Part shown: positions 22,019-32,557 of the stretch, one piece after another
Layout: each line of letters begins with the position of its first letter
Numbering within the stretch: position 1 is the first letter of the stretch
Origin: Pegoplata infirma
Taxonomy: Eukaryota; Arthropoda; Insecta; Diptera; Anthomyiidae
Reading direction: 5' to 3'
DNA: 64,000 bases
NCBI GenBank assembly: GCA_963921195.1
Contig: OY992537.1
Coordinates: forward strand, 94,756,736-94,820,735
Program-made: the position numbers and the translations under genes
The notes under the pieces: generated by a model
Databases searched by the model: none
Told to the model about the DNA's origin: nothing
Seen by the model: the letters and a program-made list of their open reading frames with translations, nothing else

Positions 22019-23250
22019 TTAGGGCGTTTCATCAAAAACTTTTTTTTTGATTTTTGCTACTCTTGAAGCGGAATATGAATTCTTATGGCCTAAAAGATTT
22101 TTGAGATTTTTTTCAGATTTTTGGAAGGTCGGGATCAACTCGCTCAAATCGATTTTATCCAAAAAATGAGGTTATGAAACATCATTTTATTTTATTTTTT
22201 TCCCCTGGTGCCTTTTTTTACAAAACTGGATACATTACTTCTAAATGTTGCTAGCCTCCTAAAAAAAATATTCGCGGTCAAAATTATAAGTTCAAGGGTC
22301 ACTAAGATGACCTTAAAAGTAAAAATTCAGAATTTCCCGTGTTTTAACCTCAATAATTCGAGAAATAAGCTATGTATGAACGTCATGTTGAATCCGTTAG
22401 ATAGGTCTTTAAAACACCTTTCATTTAAAACCAATCTGACTATTGTCACTTTTGTAGAAATGTTAAAAAAAATAAAAAAAACTGGGAAAAACTCATTTTC
22501 TCCCCCATTTTATCGAAAATTGAACTGGTGCATTAGGTAGTTTTTTTTGTAAAGTTAAAATAATAACTTTTAAAGACTTTTTATAGATTGTAGTTAGTGT
22601 TTCCAAACCGGTAAACCAAAAAACCGGTTTTTTGTCAAAAAAACCGGTTTGACAAAACCCGGTTTTCCGGTTTGGAAACACTAATTGCAATCAAAAAAAC
22701 TTCTTTTAAGTTTATTATTTCAACTTTACAAAAAAACTACTAATGGATTCCCTTCGATTTTCTGTAAAATGGGGGAAAAAATGAGTTTATCTTAGTTTTT
22801 TAATATTTCTACTAAAGTGACAAATGTCATTTTGGTTTTAAATTAAAGGTATTAGAAAGACCTACCTAACGGATTCATCATTACGTTCATATATTGCATA
22901 TTTCTCAAATTATTAAGGTTGGAACACGAGAAATTCTGAATTTTTACTTTAAAGGTCATCTTAGTGACCCTTGAACTTATTATTTTGACCGCGAATATTT
23001 GTTTTTAGGAGGCTAGCAACATTTAGAAGTATTATATCCGATTTTGTTAAAAAAAAGGCACCAGAGAACAAAAAATAAAAAAAATTTTGTTTCATAACCT
23101 CATTTTTTGGATAAAATCGATTTGAGCGAGTTGATCCCGACATTCCAAAAATCTGAAAAATATCTCAAAAATCTTTTAGGCCATAAGAATTCATATTCCG
23201 CTTCAAGAGTTGCAAAAATCCAAAAAAAAGTTTTTGATGAAACGCCCTAA
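22019..23250. mobile_element. foldback element, TTAGGGCG ends, 6-bp target duplication
   Basis: A 1,232-bp palindrome whose arms (about 570 bp each) match from the ends TTAGGGCGTTTCATCAAAAA (and inverse) almost to the centre. Both arms carry GAGCGAGTTGATCCCGA-like, GGAGGCTAGCAACATT-like and GTTTCATAACCTCATT-like blocks. TGGACG is duplicated at both flanks (22013-22018 and 23251-23256). Sibling LINE copies carry the site once, so the ends are proven. No transposase. The superfamily is uncertain because a 6-bp duplication with this TIR does not match a class I can name. Confidence 0.85.
22595..22683. mobile_element. 89-bp hAT-like MITE at the centre of the foldback
   Basis: The ends TAGTGTTTCCAAACCGG and CCGGTTTGGAAACACTA are perfect inverses. 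Flanking 8-mers are ATTGTAGT (22587-22594) and ATTGCAAT (22684-22691), matching at 6 of 8 as an aged hAT-type duplication. The core is a series of AAACCGGTTT words. ATTGCAAT is its own reverse complement, so the insertion site was the dyad centre of the host palindrome. Confidence 0.7.
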
Positions 23251-23739
23251 TGGACGTGTAGGACTGTTGTACAGATTTGGCCTTCAAAAGGGAAAAATAA
23301 GCTTCTTTGACGTTGGTTTCTGTACTTACCGGGCACTATCTTATAGTGAACTATAATTACTGTAACCATGATGAACATCTAAAGGTGCCGTCCTATGACT
23401 TCCGACGAAGTTGCATGGATGACGAGGAAGCTATCGAACACTTTATCTGCCCATGACCTGCATTTTCTGCTCAAATATTGGGCCCATTGGAATCTAGGGA
23501 GCTGCACGATTACTCTGATATGTTGGATGCCAAAATTCAATATTTTAGGAGTTTCATAAAGAGCTCACATTGGTTTAACGGCAGGGACTAGTAGGGACTC
23601 ATTACCGTCTTGTAGTGTCACAATGTACTTCAGTGTCTATATGTGCTGAAGAAAACCAACCTAAACCTAAATCATAACATGTGCGGTATGTACTAGTTTT
23701 GGGTTCTGTCCTTTTTAAACCAGTCATGGGATAGGCTAG

Positions 23740-24745
23740 GTTGTAAGTGGCTGCTGACGCTTTGCATAAGACCACATAGACTCTGACGTCCATTGTGATA
23801 CCACGGTTCGGCAATATGGTTACCCTAGTCCCTGCTGTTAAATCAATGTAAGCTTCTTATTAAACTCCTGAGATATTGAATTTTGACATTCGAAAATTCA
23901 GAAAGATTGTGCAGCTACCAAATCCCTAGGAAGGAAGTCAATGAAGAGAAAGGGCGGGCAAAGACAGATAAAGTACTCTATAGTTTCCACCTCCTCCTAA
24001 TTCGTTCAACTCCAACAAAAGTCATTTGACGGCACACCCCATCGTTTGGCGGACGTTCCTATAAGGAAGTGTACTGTAATTATGGCAACCACCGTCGAAA
24101 TATCTCCTTTTGGAAGCGATATCAGCTCACTTGTGCGTTTCTGATTAAGAAAAGGCCAAATATGGCCTAACACGTTAATTCATGTGCCCATCTCTGATTA
24201 GTCTGCATCGCGGAACAAAGCCGTACATTTTGCTTGCAAGTCTCTAGAGGAGACTTTCAAGCACATTTAAATCCCATTGAAACCTGTAAGATAGTTCCCA
24301 GTCTTGCCAGCTCATCGGCTATGCAATTCCCTGGAACGTTTTTGTACCCAAGGATTCATTTAAAGACGTGTGTCAGTAAAGGGCAGATATTGTTTTCAGA
24401 AACATTGACTGCAAGGACTTGAACGCGGCTTGACGGTCGAAATAAATGTTGACTGCGGCTGTAAATATTGGAACTCAACAGTCAGAAACTTTCTTTCTTG
24501 CAGGCATCTCTGCCTGGTAAACACTGCAATAATTTGCTAATCTTCGAGCCAAGCTCAACCCAAGCTTTTCCAAATAAACTCCGAAGCCCACTTGTTCGTG
24601 TAGCTTCGATACATCTGTGTAAAAGTGTATTAGGGCTTCACTACCCGGATTGCCCCTTATCCAAGACCCCCTGGATGGTATCACCTTACCTGGATGGTAA
24701 AGTAATGCTCAAAGAGGCTCACAGAAGGATCAATTGTTTTTTTGT
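23740..24745 (-). pseudogene. LINE copy (RNase H to 3' end)
   Basis: Minus-strand reading from 24745 gives the TDVSKLHEQVGFGVY RNase H start (about 24620; the usual Gly of TDGSK is Val here). It then gives a single copy of the DRQAAFKSL region (about 24430), the connector, and a decayed C-terminal finger (about 24000). The 3' UTR ends at GTGGCTGCTGACG (complement) at about 23748, next to a GGCTAGGTTGTAA tail. It lies tail-to-tail with the plus-strand copy ending near 23690. Confidence 0.7.
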
Positions 24746-24954
24746 TTTTCTAACATTACATTTAAGTTTTTGTAACATAGCAAACCAAATATGGCCTTCA
24801 TAGATTGAAAATGACATCCAAAGCTTTTCTAAACTCTGAGGTCTTTTGCAGTACTTCAATAGGATCTTTTATGAAGTTGTGGTATACCATAATTTGATAG
24901 ATTTGAGTGCGTTTAAGTTTTACAGACATCAATAAGATATGGCTCTTCCTTAGG

Positions 24955-25760
24955 AGTAAAGGAAAATATCCGTAGTATGACGCTTTACGTCAACACACTT
25001 AGTCTCAGATGTCCGTCGTGTGTGTTTATCACAGTTACAGTGTAAGGACCATACGCCAGCATACGTAGACTCATTGCAATACCATGGGGCTAAAAGAAAT
25101 TTCTCTCAGTCCCTTTCGTAATCCCACCGAAGCTTTTTCTCTTGTTGTATTTCAAAATCCGAGAAATAAGAGATCATGCAACAGTGTGAATATTAGTAAT
25201 CTATTTCTCTGTCTGGAAAGCACAGGATAATGGCAGCGAGTGATCTATACCTCTGGCTGGAAAGCACAGTGGCAGAGCCAGAGTTCGATGATCTCCACAG
25301 GATAATGGATGCTAGTGATCTATATCACTGGCCGGAAAGCACAATGGCAGATCAAGAGTTCGATGCTCTTCACCTCCTCTAAAACCATACAGATTCTGCA
25401 AAATTATCATAGGGGCTAAAATAAATTTCTCTCAGTCCCTTCCGTAATCCCTCCGAATATTCTTCTCTTGTTGTATTTCAAAATCCGAGAAATAAGAGAT
25501 CATGCAACAGTGTGAATATTAGGAATCCATACCTCTGCCTGGAAGGCACAGGATACTGGCAGGTAGTGATCTATACCTCTGGCTGGAAAGCACAATGGTA
25601 GAGCAAGAGTTCGATGATCTCCACAGGATAATGGAAGCTAGTGATCTATATCTCTGGCAGGAAAGCACCTCCTCTTAAACCATACAGCTTCTGCAGAATT
25701 TGAATAGACCCTTCCCATCGTTGAGACCTTCAATCTATGAATCCAGAGAAGTGCTGCTGT
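24955..25760 (-). pseudogene. LINE 3'-end relic with tandem duplications
   Basis: The minus-strand translation gives remnants of the IEHL-LCHC C-terminal finger several times over. Two large units, about 25088-25410 and 25411-25690, share GAAATAAGAGATCATGCAAC and TTCTCTCAGTCCCTT. Inside each, a shorter block around CACAGGATAATGG and TCTGGCTGGAAAGCACA is itself repeated. The 3' UTR equivalent (GATACCACGG-like CAATACCATGGGGC) is also duplicated in part. Confidence 0.6.
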
Positions 25761-26150
25761 GAAAATGTCTTGATGCTCTTCACATTGCACTTTAAAAACC
25801 ACACTGCCTGTTGTTCTATCCACCTTAAATAAGGTAATAATTTGATTAACAAGTTTGTTTTTTTTTCTAAAATCACTATACAAAAAACAAGATTCATCTT
25901 AATTTATTTTATTTTTAAAAATATCCACATAATTCAATCCTACATCCCCTTGGACGACAACATGCATTTGGTTTTTCTTCTTTTTTTACAAATGTTGCTG
26001 TCAATATTTTAACAAAATACGACCAAAACAACATCAACCTGATACATTGGATGAATGGGTGTATATATTTTCCTGACATGCTGCACTTGATGTTTTTTCC
26101 AATACATAAATTAAATCTATGTCCAAATATCAGTTGTTAAATGCAATTTA
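25761..26150. other. spacer, nothing recognised
   Basis: A/T-rich, no repeat match. It ends at the TA target of the mariner copy. Confidence 0.35.
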
Positions 26151-26152
26151 TA

Positions 26153-26931
26153 CGAGGGCGGATCAATAATTTCGTAACTTTTCGAACTTCGCTCGTAGTT
26201 ATATAAAATGCAACACTGCTTCCATCAAGTACCAGCTGTTAATAGACTACTGTCAAGTTTTGAGCAAGTTCTGTCATTTACTTTGGGTTTAACAGCTGTT
26301 AAAAACATACAACCTCTTGGATTTTTTTAAAAATGGGAAAAATTAAATTTCGAGTGCTCATTAAACATTATTTTTTGCGAAAAAAACCCGTCAATCAAAC
26401 CGAGGAAAAGCTTGATAAATACTATGGGGACTCTGCACCATCGATTTCAATGGTAAAAAAGTGTTTTACGGACTTCGTTGTGATCACACAAGAACAAATG
26501 ACGCTTAACGTTCTGGACGGCCTCTTAAGGTCAATACACCCAAAAATGTCGAAAAAATCCACGATATGGTGTTGGTTGATCGAAGAGTAAAAGTGCGTGA
26601 GATTGTTGAATCCATAGGCATTTCATATGGCAATTTGGTTTCGATTTTAAATGATCAGTTGGGATTAAAAAAGCTGTCGGCAAGATGGTTGCCGAGTTTG
26701 CTCTCAATTGACCATAAACGTAATCGTGTGACGACTTCACAGGATTGTTTGGAGTTGTTTAACCGCAATTCGAATGAGTTTATGTGACGTTTTGTAACTG
26801 TGAATGAAACATGGGTGCATTACAACACTCTGGAGACCAAGCAGCACTCTAAACAATGGGTTTCTCCGGGTGAACCAGCTCCGAAAAAGGCCATTAATTC
26901 GAAAAATCACGAAATTATTGATATGCCCTCG
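26153..26931 (+). pseudogene. mariner transposase relic, 3' half deleted
   Basis: The 5' TIR begins CGAGGGCGGATCAATAATTT. The inverse AAATTATTGATATGCCCTCG ends at 26931, and TA flanks both (26151-26152 and 26932-26933). The coding region starts at 26333. It retains the mariner N-terminal helix-turn-helix (SAPSISMVKK), then a frameshift near 26470-26510, the DMVLVDRRVKVREIV block, SILNDQLG and KQWVSPGE. A stop at 26785 interrupts the frame. The first catalytic Asp, in the family's VDETW motif, is Asn here (VNETW, codon at 26803). Sequence after PAPKKA (about 26890) jumps straight to the 3' TIR, so the other two Asp residues are absent. Length is 0.78 kb against about 1.3 kb for a complete element, so it could only move in trans. 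Confidence 0.85.
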
Positions 26932-27058
26932 TATGTACGCATACTAAACACCCAGGCTCAGATTCAATGTCATTTATGTGAACGTAGAGAATTTGCACGA
27001 AATCGATTAAAACATGTTTTATAGTTTTTTTTTCAGTTTTATTTTTTAAATATGCACC

Positions 27059-28558
27059 TTAGGGCGGGTCGATTTGTATGGATCGAAAAAAACTGAAAAA
27101 TCGTATAGCAAAAACAAAATCTACAAGAAATTCTAAGAAACTTTCCCAAAGAAACCATTAGTCTAAAATCAAACCCTATACCGCGCCTAGCGACATGAAA
27201 ATCCGTCCGTCCGTCAGTCTTTCTGTCTGTGTGAACACGCTAACTTTCAAATGTTAGCGGAAGAATGAAAAATATATACGGCAAGCTTCAGCAGCATGCC
27301 GTATATATTTGTTATACTTCCGGTCAGATTATTACTAAATTTCAGCGAAATCTGTCAAGTGGCTCATAAGTTATTAGCATAATGGGTAATTTCAGATGGG
27401 ATTTAACCCGAACTCCCGTGTTAAAAAAAAAAACGCTAAACACGCTTTGAAAAGGAATGGTAAGCAAAAAAAAATTTTTGTCACTCAAAAAAACTAAAAA
27501 AAATATTACACTCAAAAAAAATACACTCAAAAAAATTTACACTCGAAATTTTAGTTTTTTACAAAAATTAAAAAAAAAAATTTACTCAAAATAAATCAAA
27601 TACTGATGTAAAAAAAAAATATTCCGTTATCAAAAATTTTTATCGAACACAGCTTTTTTCCTCTCCGATATGCAACTCCCCAATTTTAACCCACAAAAGT
27701 ATGTGTTTTTTTTTGACGAAATATCATTATGATCCTCAATTACATACTTTTATTTACTAAGAAAAATCTGCTACACCAGCTTCCCATTGTAATTAACATA
27801 CAAAGGCTTTGGAGGGAATCGAACCCACAACCCATGCACTTACTTTCAGAGTATCACGACACACGTTAATATACTGCAGCCCAATAAAAAATAAATAATG
27901 GAGTAAAATTATCATGGATTAACGATAAAAGAAGCGATTTATTGTTAAAATTTCTTATTATAATTATGCGTCTGTGGCGTTTGCATTACAAATCAATCTA
28001 ATTATATTTTTCTCCATTTCAGGGATTATGTCTAATATACTTGCCGGTCATAATACCAAAAATTGTTCGAATTACATAATTATTATTATGTTCTCGCAGC
28101 ATATCGGTATATAAAACTATGTTTTCTTTACATCTGAGGTGTGAGGTATGTTCAGCAACTTTGTAGAAAATAGTATGGCAAATATTTTTGTGAAACATAT
28201 TAACCCTCTAACTCCCTCTCATAACGGTATTTTTTGGCTCTATTCTAACAAATCGCAAAAAACACCCCGAAAGAGGGGTAGGGTGGAGATGAAATGTTCT
28301 ACAAAAATGTTGCCAATAAAATTTTACTATATACCTCAGAGCAGACCAAAGCCCAAAAATTAACACAAACACCAAAAAAGTGTCAAGTTCTATGTTTTGC
28401 TAATGAAAAAAAGGACGGACGGACAAATCTTCATGTCGTTAGGCGCGGTATAGGGTTTGATTTTAGAAACATGGTTTCTTTGGTAAATGTTCTTAGAATT
28501 TCTTGTAGATTATGTTTTTGCTATACGATTTTTGACAAAAAAAATCGACCCGCCCTAA
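27059..28558. mobile_element. 1.5-kb TIR element, TTAGGGCG ends, 6-bp target duplication
   Basis: The ends TTAGGGCGGGTCGATTT and AAATCGACCCGCCCTAA are exact inverses. TIR similarity continues for about 165 bp to a CCGTCCGTCC block in both arms. TGCACC flanks each side (27053-27058 and 28559-28564). Terminal TTAGGGCG and the 6-bp duplication match the foldback at 22019-23250, so I place both in one class. The interior contains a hairpin with ATATACGGCAAGC / GCATGCCGTATAT (about 27270-27310), a tRNA-like segment, a run of ACACTCAAAAAAA words (27510-27545) and no transposase. Confidence 0.8.
27795..27875 (-). other. tRNA-like segment (SINE head or tRNA pseudogene)
   Basis: The minus strand has a perfect box B, GGTTCGATTCC, in a T-arm (TTGTGGGTTCGATTCCCTCC). 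A box A-like region lies around GGGCTGCAGTATATTAACG about 55 bp upstream. A full cloverleaf is not convincing. Confidence 0.4.
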
Positions 28559-28564
28559 TGCACC

Positions 28565-29030
28565 TACTTATATTTGTGGCATGTGTGGAACGAGTATGTT
28601 TTAAAGTATCTACCCCAAATTGTCCATAAAGTCTTAAAAGCCCAGTAGCCAAAAAATATCAACAAATAAGTTGTAAAGTAAATTAATACGAGTACAAAGC
28701 GCACAAAACCATAAAAAAAGACCGATACCAGTTGTCAGACAGATATATATAAAGATAATGCTAATGAAATGCATGTAGTAAAACTAAACAAACGAGTATG
28801 CAACATGTTGTAGCAAATGCAACCATGTCTACCTACTCACCTGTGAGTAGAGTTGAATAGAGTTGCTAGATAAAGAAATTTTAAGATTAAATAGTGATTT
28901 GAACATTTAAAGTTATATGGGTTTCAAAGAAACAGAGTATTAGCACTAGATCGAAAGGTACGTCAGCGTATGACATCTCAGAGTTTCATTAGATACATAA
29001 ATTCGTTAACGACAGAAACTATAAGGGTAA
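28565..29030. other. spacer, nothing recognised
   Basis: No repeat or coding match that I can support. Confidence 0.35.
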
Positions 29031-29095
29031 CCCCATCTACTACTAGCCAGCAAGCCTGGGTTCGATTCCCGGCTCAGGCAGAACAATATTTTTTT
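29030..29095 (+). other. tRNA-like segment (T-arm)
   Basis: GGGTTCGATTCCCGG gives a good T-arm with perfect box B, preceded by GCCAGCAAGCCT and followed by CTCAGGCAG and a T run. It resembles a tRNA 3' half or SINE head and lacks a clear D-arm. Confidence 0.4.
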
Positions 29096-29099
29096 CAGA

Positions 29100-29820
29100 T
29101 ATTTATTAGTTTCTATTTATAACTAATATCTATCGCAGCACCCTCCTTCGTTGATAAATAGCACTAAAAAACGTCAACGAAGTAAAATAATAAAAATAAT
29201 GGCTATTAAACACAGCTTCAAAAATAATTCGCCAGATCAATAACAGATGGCGATGCAACAACTGTACTCAAAATTATCAACACGCGCAATTACAGTGTTG
29301 CCATACTGAAGCCCTTCTATCTTTCAAATCTTTCATCTCTCTTCTATCCCCTTTCCGAAAGAAACATCACGGTTACAGTAGTAATTGATAGGCAGCATTG
29401 CCTGAGTGTTGTTTCTTTTTTAAAATAAAAAAAAGAACAGATAATGATTCCGGTAGGTACATCTGCGAATAAGGTGGCATTGCATTTTTACATTTGAATC
29501 ATATGGGTACCATTGCATTTGCACGAGCTTGCAAAACTTTGAACTTCCTGTTAAAAGTTACTGCAGAACTGGAATTTGTTGATACTCCTCTTAAAACCTG
29601 CAAACTCTCAGTTCGTATTTATAAAAGCTCAAAGATGTCTTGCCTTAGCTCACTAGGTGGAAAACTGTAACGGTAATTACGGGAAATTGCCTATGACGTA
29701 GACCATCTGATTTTAATCTGATTTCTTTTGCGGAATATCTCATGATATGGATGTGGTTTAGGAAGTCACCTTTTTAGTAAAGTGGAAATGGGAAAAACAA
29801 TCAAGTGAAACAGAAATCGA
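29100..29820. other. spacer, nothing recognised
   Basis: Slightly less A/T-rich than the surroundings, but no frame or repeat that I can identify. Confidence 0.3.
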
Positions 29821-29824
29821 AGCT

Positions 29825-30410
29825 ACACGAACAAGTGAGCTTAGGAGTCGGTTTAGGATAGCTTGGGTTGAGCTGGCTTGCAAATTAACCGACCAGCGAT
29901 TACCAGACAGAGGTTCTGGAAATTAAGGACTGACTGGTTGAGATGCAATGCCTTGTCCATGACTGCCAACCACATCTATTCTAATAGTCAAGTCACCTTA
30001 GTAAATGTTCCTGAAAACATGAAAAATGAGATGTCCAAACAGCGTGACATACGAATTCAATAAGTCTAAAGGCCTATCACACCCGAGGTGAAATATCGTT
30101 CGAACGAGATTTCGATCATATGGTTCTGTATCATTGAATACACATCTGTATGATCGAAATCGTGTTCGAACGAGATTTCATCTGAGGTATGAGGTTGGGT
30201 ATAAGGCTACATTATTAAGAATTGTAAAGCCGATAAAGCTGCAAGACTGGGAACTACCCAACATATTCGTCCCGAATTGAAATGTGTTGGCATACCTCTT
30301 CAGACTTGCAAGCAAAATCTACTTCTTTGTTTCGCCAAAGAAACTAATCAGAGGTAGAACTGCGGGACTACAAAGATATAAAGAAACATCTATGGGCAGT
30401 ACTCGAGTCA
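29825..30410 (+). pseudogene. LINE fragment (RNase H and downstream), split by a hairpin
   Basis: Plus-strand remnants correspond to the RNase H region (TSILIVKS-like and RDIRIQ) and, after the hairpin at 30073-30194, to the KPIKLQDWELPN / CLANPLQTCKQN region. That region is also seen at 21920 and in the minus-strand copy near 14200. The fragment ends near 30410, where a different LINE piece begins. Confidence 0.55.
30073..30194. mobile_element. 122-bp hairpin MITE inside a LINE relic
   Basis: The left arm CCTATCACACCCGAGGTGAA and the right arm end ATTTCATCTGAGGTATGAGG are inverse copies. The inner block CGTTCGAACGAGATTTCGAT is matched by ATCGAAATCGTGTTCGAACG. The loop is about 27 bp. It interrupts the LINE sequence between the RDIRIQ and KPIKLQDWELPN blocks. 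The target duplication is not clear. Confidence 0.65.
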
Positions 30411-30414
30411 TAGT

Positions 30415-31605
30415 AAACGCTGTCCTCAGGGCGGCGTCTTACCACCACTGCTATGGCGATAGACGATTTGCTTCAAAGGCTAGATGATAGGAGTTATAAG
30501 GAAATCGGATATACGGACGATTAAGTAGTTATTGTAACTGGTAAACTCTACAATATCATCTCTGAAATTAGGTGCAACTCACATCGTTTGATCGAAATTT
30601 TTGTAGATCATACTACTATCCAACTCTCCCAGGAGGTTAAATATCGGGAAGTAAACTTGAATACGAAACTTACTTGGAATTCACATTTTGGCGGCACTTT
30701 CAGAAAGGCTTTTTCTGAATTATGGGCAACGAATATACTTGGTCATGTGGATCTACAAGATGATTGTTAGACTGATGGACCAATACTATGCAGAGGGAAT
30801 GCTAAGGCAAAATTAGGTAAAGTACAACGTCTGGTTTGTACTCTAATCACGGTTTGCTATGAAAACCTGCCCAACATTGGCCCAGGAAGTAATTTTAGGT
30901 CTCACACCTCGCAACATTTTTATCAGCTCTACGGCAACTATGGCTGCACATAGGATGAATATCGATTTCTCTGACCCTTGCGACTTGAGCAAGCACTCCA
31001 ACATCATTAAGAAAAACTTAGATATACCGTCGTTTAGGATAAACACTGAACATCGCTTTGGACGAAAATTTGAGATCGTGATTCCGAGTAAACCAGATTG
31101 GGATGAAGGTGGACCATCTGTGGACTCTAGAAGCCCAAACTGGTATACGGATCAAAAATAACCTCTGGAGTGGGAGCTAGTGTATACGGTCCAAGCACGC
31201 GGTTCTCTGAACCCATGGCTGGCTTACACATCCTCTGTTCTTATGTTCGTTCCTAATGAATTGAACATAGTTTGATTAAAAAATTCTAAAATCTTGGCAC
31301 TAAACCCCATTAGGGTCGCAGTGTGGGCCGTTATTAAGAGACTAAAAAGCGGACAAGTGAGCCTTAGGGTTGAGATTTAGACGGCGGTTGCTGTAATTTC
31401 CGGACACTGTCTTATTGGAAGAATCCCGAAGCGGTTAAAGGTGTTGCCAAATGACTTCTGATGGAATTGCATTGATTTGGAGGAGTTGGGAACTATCGAA
31501 CACTTCCATTTCCTGACATTTCTGGAAAGCGACATACTTTGTTGGAATCTAGGATGCTTCATTCATTTGTCTTCAGTCAAGTTGCAGCCCAATTCCAAAT
31601 TGTAT
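30415..31605 (+). pseudogene. LINE fragment (RT YADD region to C-terminal finger)
   Basis: Plus-strand remnants in order: a GCPQGGVLPPLLW RT block (30420; Ser of the usual LSP is Pro), GYTDD in place of YADD (about 30515), and a YREVNLNTKLTWNSHF thumb block (30640). A connector with KLGKVQRLVCTLIT (about 30815) and PLDIF/AHRMNI remnants follows, then an RNase H start with VYGSK (about 31145) and a finger remnant with ELGTIEHF (about 31485). Stops and frameshifts are frequent throughout. Confidence 0.6.
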
Positions 31606-32395
31606 TGCTCTAGGTAATCGAGAATTGTAAGAATTTAGAGAAGTGAGCGTTAATCATACTGGAGCATTTTAGTGTACGCACGGCATAGAGTGTGCACGAC
31701 ATGAAAATTAGATGAATGGTGAAAGAGTACTGCCGAATAGAGCACATTGTGTTTTCTTACACCATCGTAAACATTTTCCTTGACAATCGAGCCAAGGTTC
31801 AGATCCCTGCATAAAATGTTCTTCAAAATTACAACTTCCCCTAACTCCCGCACTTCTTGAAATAAGTTGGCGATTAAATTTAAAATTTAACTCACAGACA
31901 TATCGGTAAAATATATTTTCGATAAGCTTGCCAGGACGAAGAACTACTTTATATGATCCTACGGAACTAGAATAAGTTGGTATTCCACTGAGATCTATAA
32001 GGAATGTGTAATCTCGAGACAAACCAGTCCTCGTCCAACCCAAAAGGTTTTATAATGGTGATTTCGGCAGTAACCGGTGGAGAATTAAACACTTTTTCTG
32101 CAAAGAATAGAGTCTAACAATATGTTATTATCACGAAAATATGATTGAGTCTTTATGTGTGACCCAAAGCTTTAGCCACTTTTAAGCTTACTTAACTTTC
32201 TCTTTCGTGAACAAACTTCATAAAAGTACAACTTTTGCGAAACTTTTAAACCAATCACACGGTATAAATAAAGTGACTGTTAATACTTTTTTTTCAGACA
32301 ACATGAACTATGGGGTCATTTGGGATGTGATTGTAAAAACAATTACTTTCCAATATTTTTTGGTTATTCGAACCAGGAATTGAACTTGAATCTTC
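31575..32395. repeat. segmental duplication copy 1
   Basis: Blocks TCTAGGTAATCGAGAATTGT, AGTGTACGCACG, TGTAATCTCGAGACAAA, CGTCCA and GTGACCCAAAGCTTTAG occur in the same order here and in the split copy at 33428-33752 plus 45135-45437. Identity is patchy, with several indels. A minus-strand open stretch of 111 codons (31708-32043) has no recognisable domain. The origin of the duplicated sequence is unknown. Confidence 0.6.
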
Positions 32396-32557
32396 TCGAT
32401 CTCGCTTTTTCAAGAATCACAGTCTAAACTTTTCTAATAACGTTCAAATTGAAGCCTATATGTAACCAATTCTCGTCCACTCATAAAGATTTATCATTAT
32501 TTAAGCCTATTTTCAGCATATTGTTTACATGGTTTTTTGGCTATAACTCGTCGACTA

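Larger units (their letters stand above)
21840..23690 (+). pseudogene. plus-strand LINE copy interrupted by a foldback
   Basis: Positions 21840-22018 encode the post-RNase H region (remnants of the RFGTNLQ and VCL/METC blocks). They are colinear with 30240-30350 and with the minus-strand copy at 14240-14140. The LINE resumes at 23257 with the equivalent of GTGTGAGACAACACGACAG. It continues through a C-x-D-D-E-E-A-IEHFICP finger remnant (about 23410-23450) to a 3' UTR with GGCAGGGACTAGTAGG, ending near AACCTAAACCTAAAT. The 1.2-kb gap is exactly the foldback plus one 6-bp target duplication. Confidence 0.75.

Noticed and set aside
23640..23690. AACCTAAACCTAAAT as telomeric repeat
   Set aside because: It is only two imperfect units at a LINE 3' end, with similar short tails on a sibling copy.
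25088..25690. Tandem units as a protein-repeat gene
   Set aside because: Minus-strand frames are broken, and the units match the C-terminal finger region of the local LINEs.
31708..32043. A host gene in the 111-codon minus-strand frame
   Set aside because: No recognisable domain, and the duplicate at 33428-33752 does not preserve the frame.
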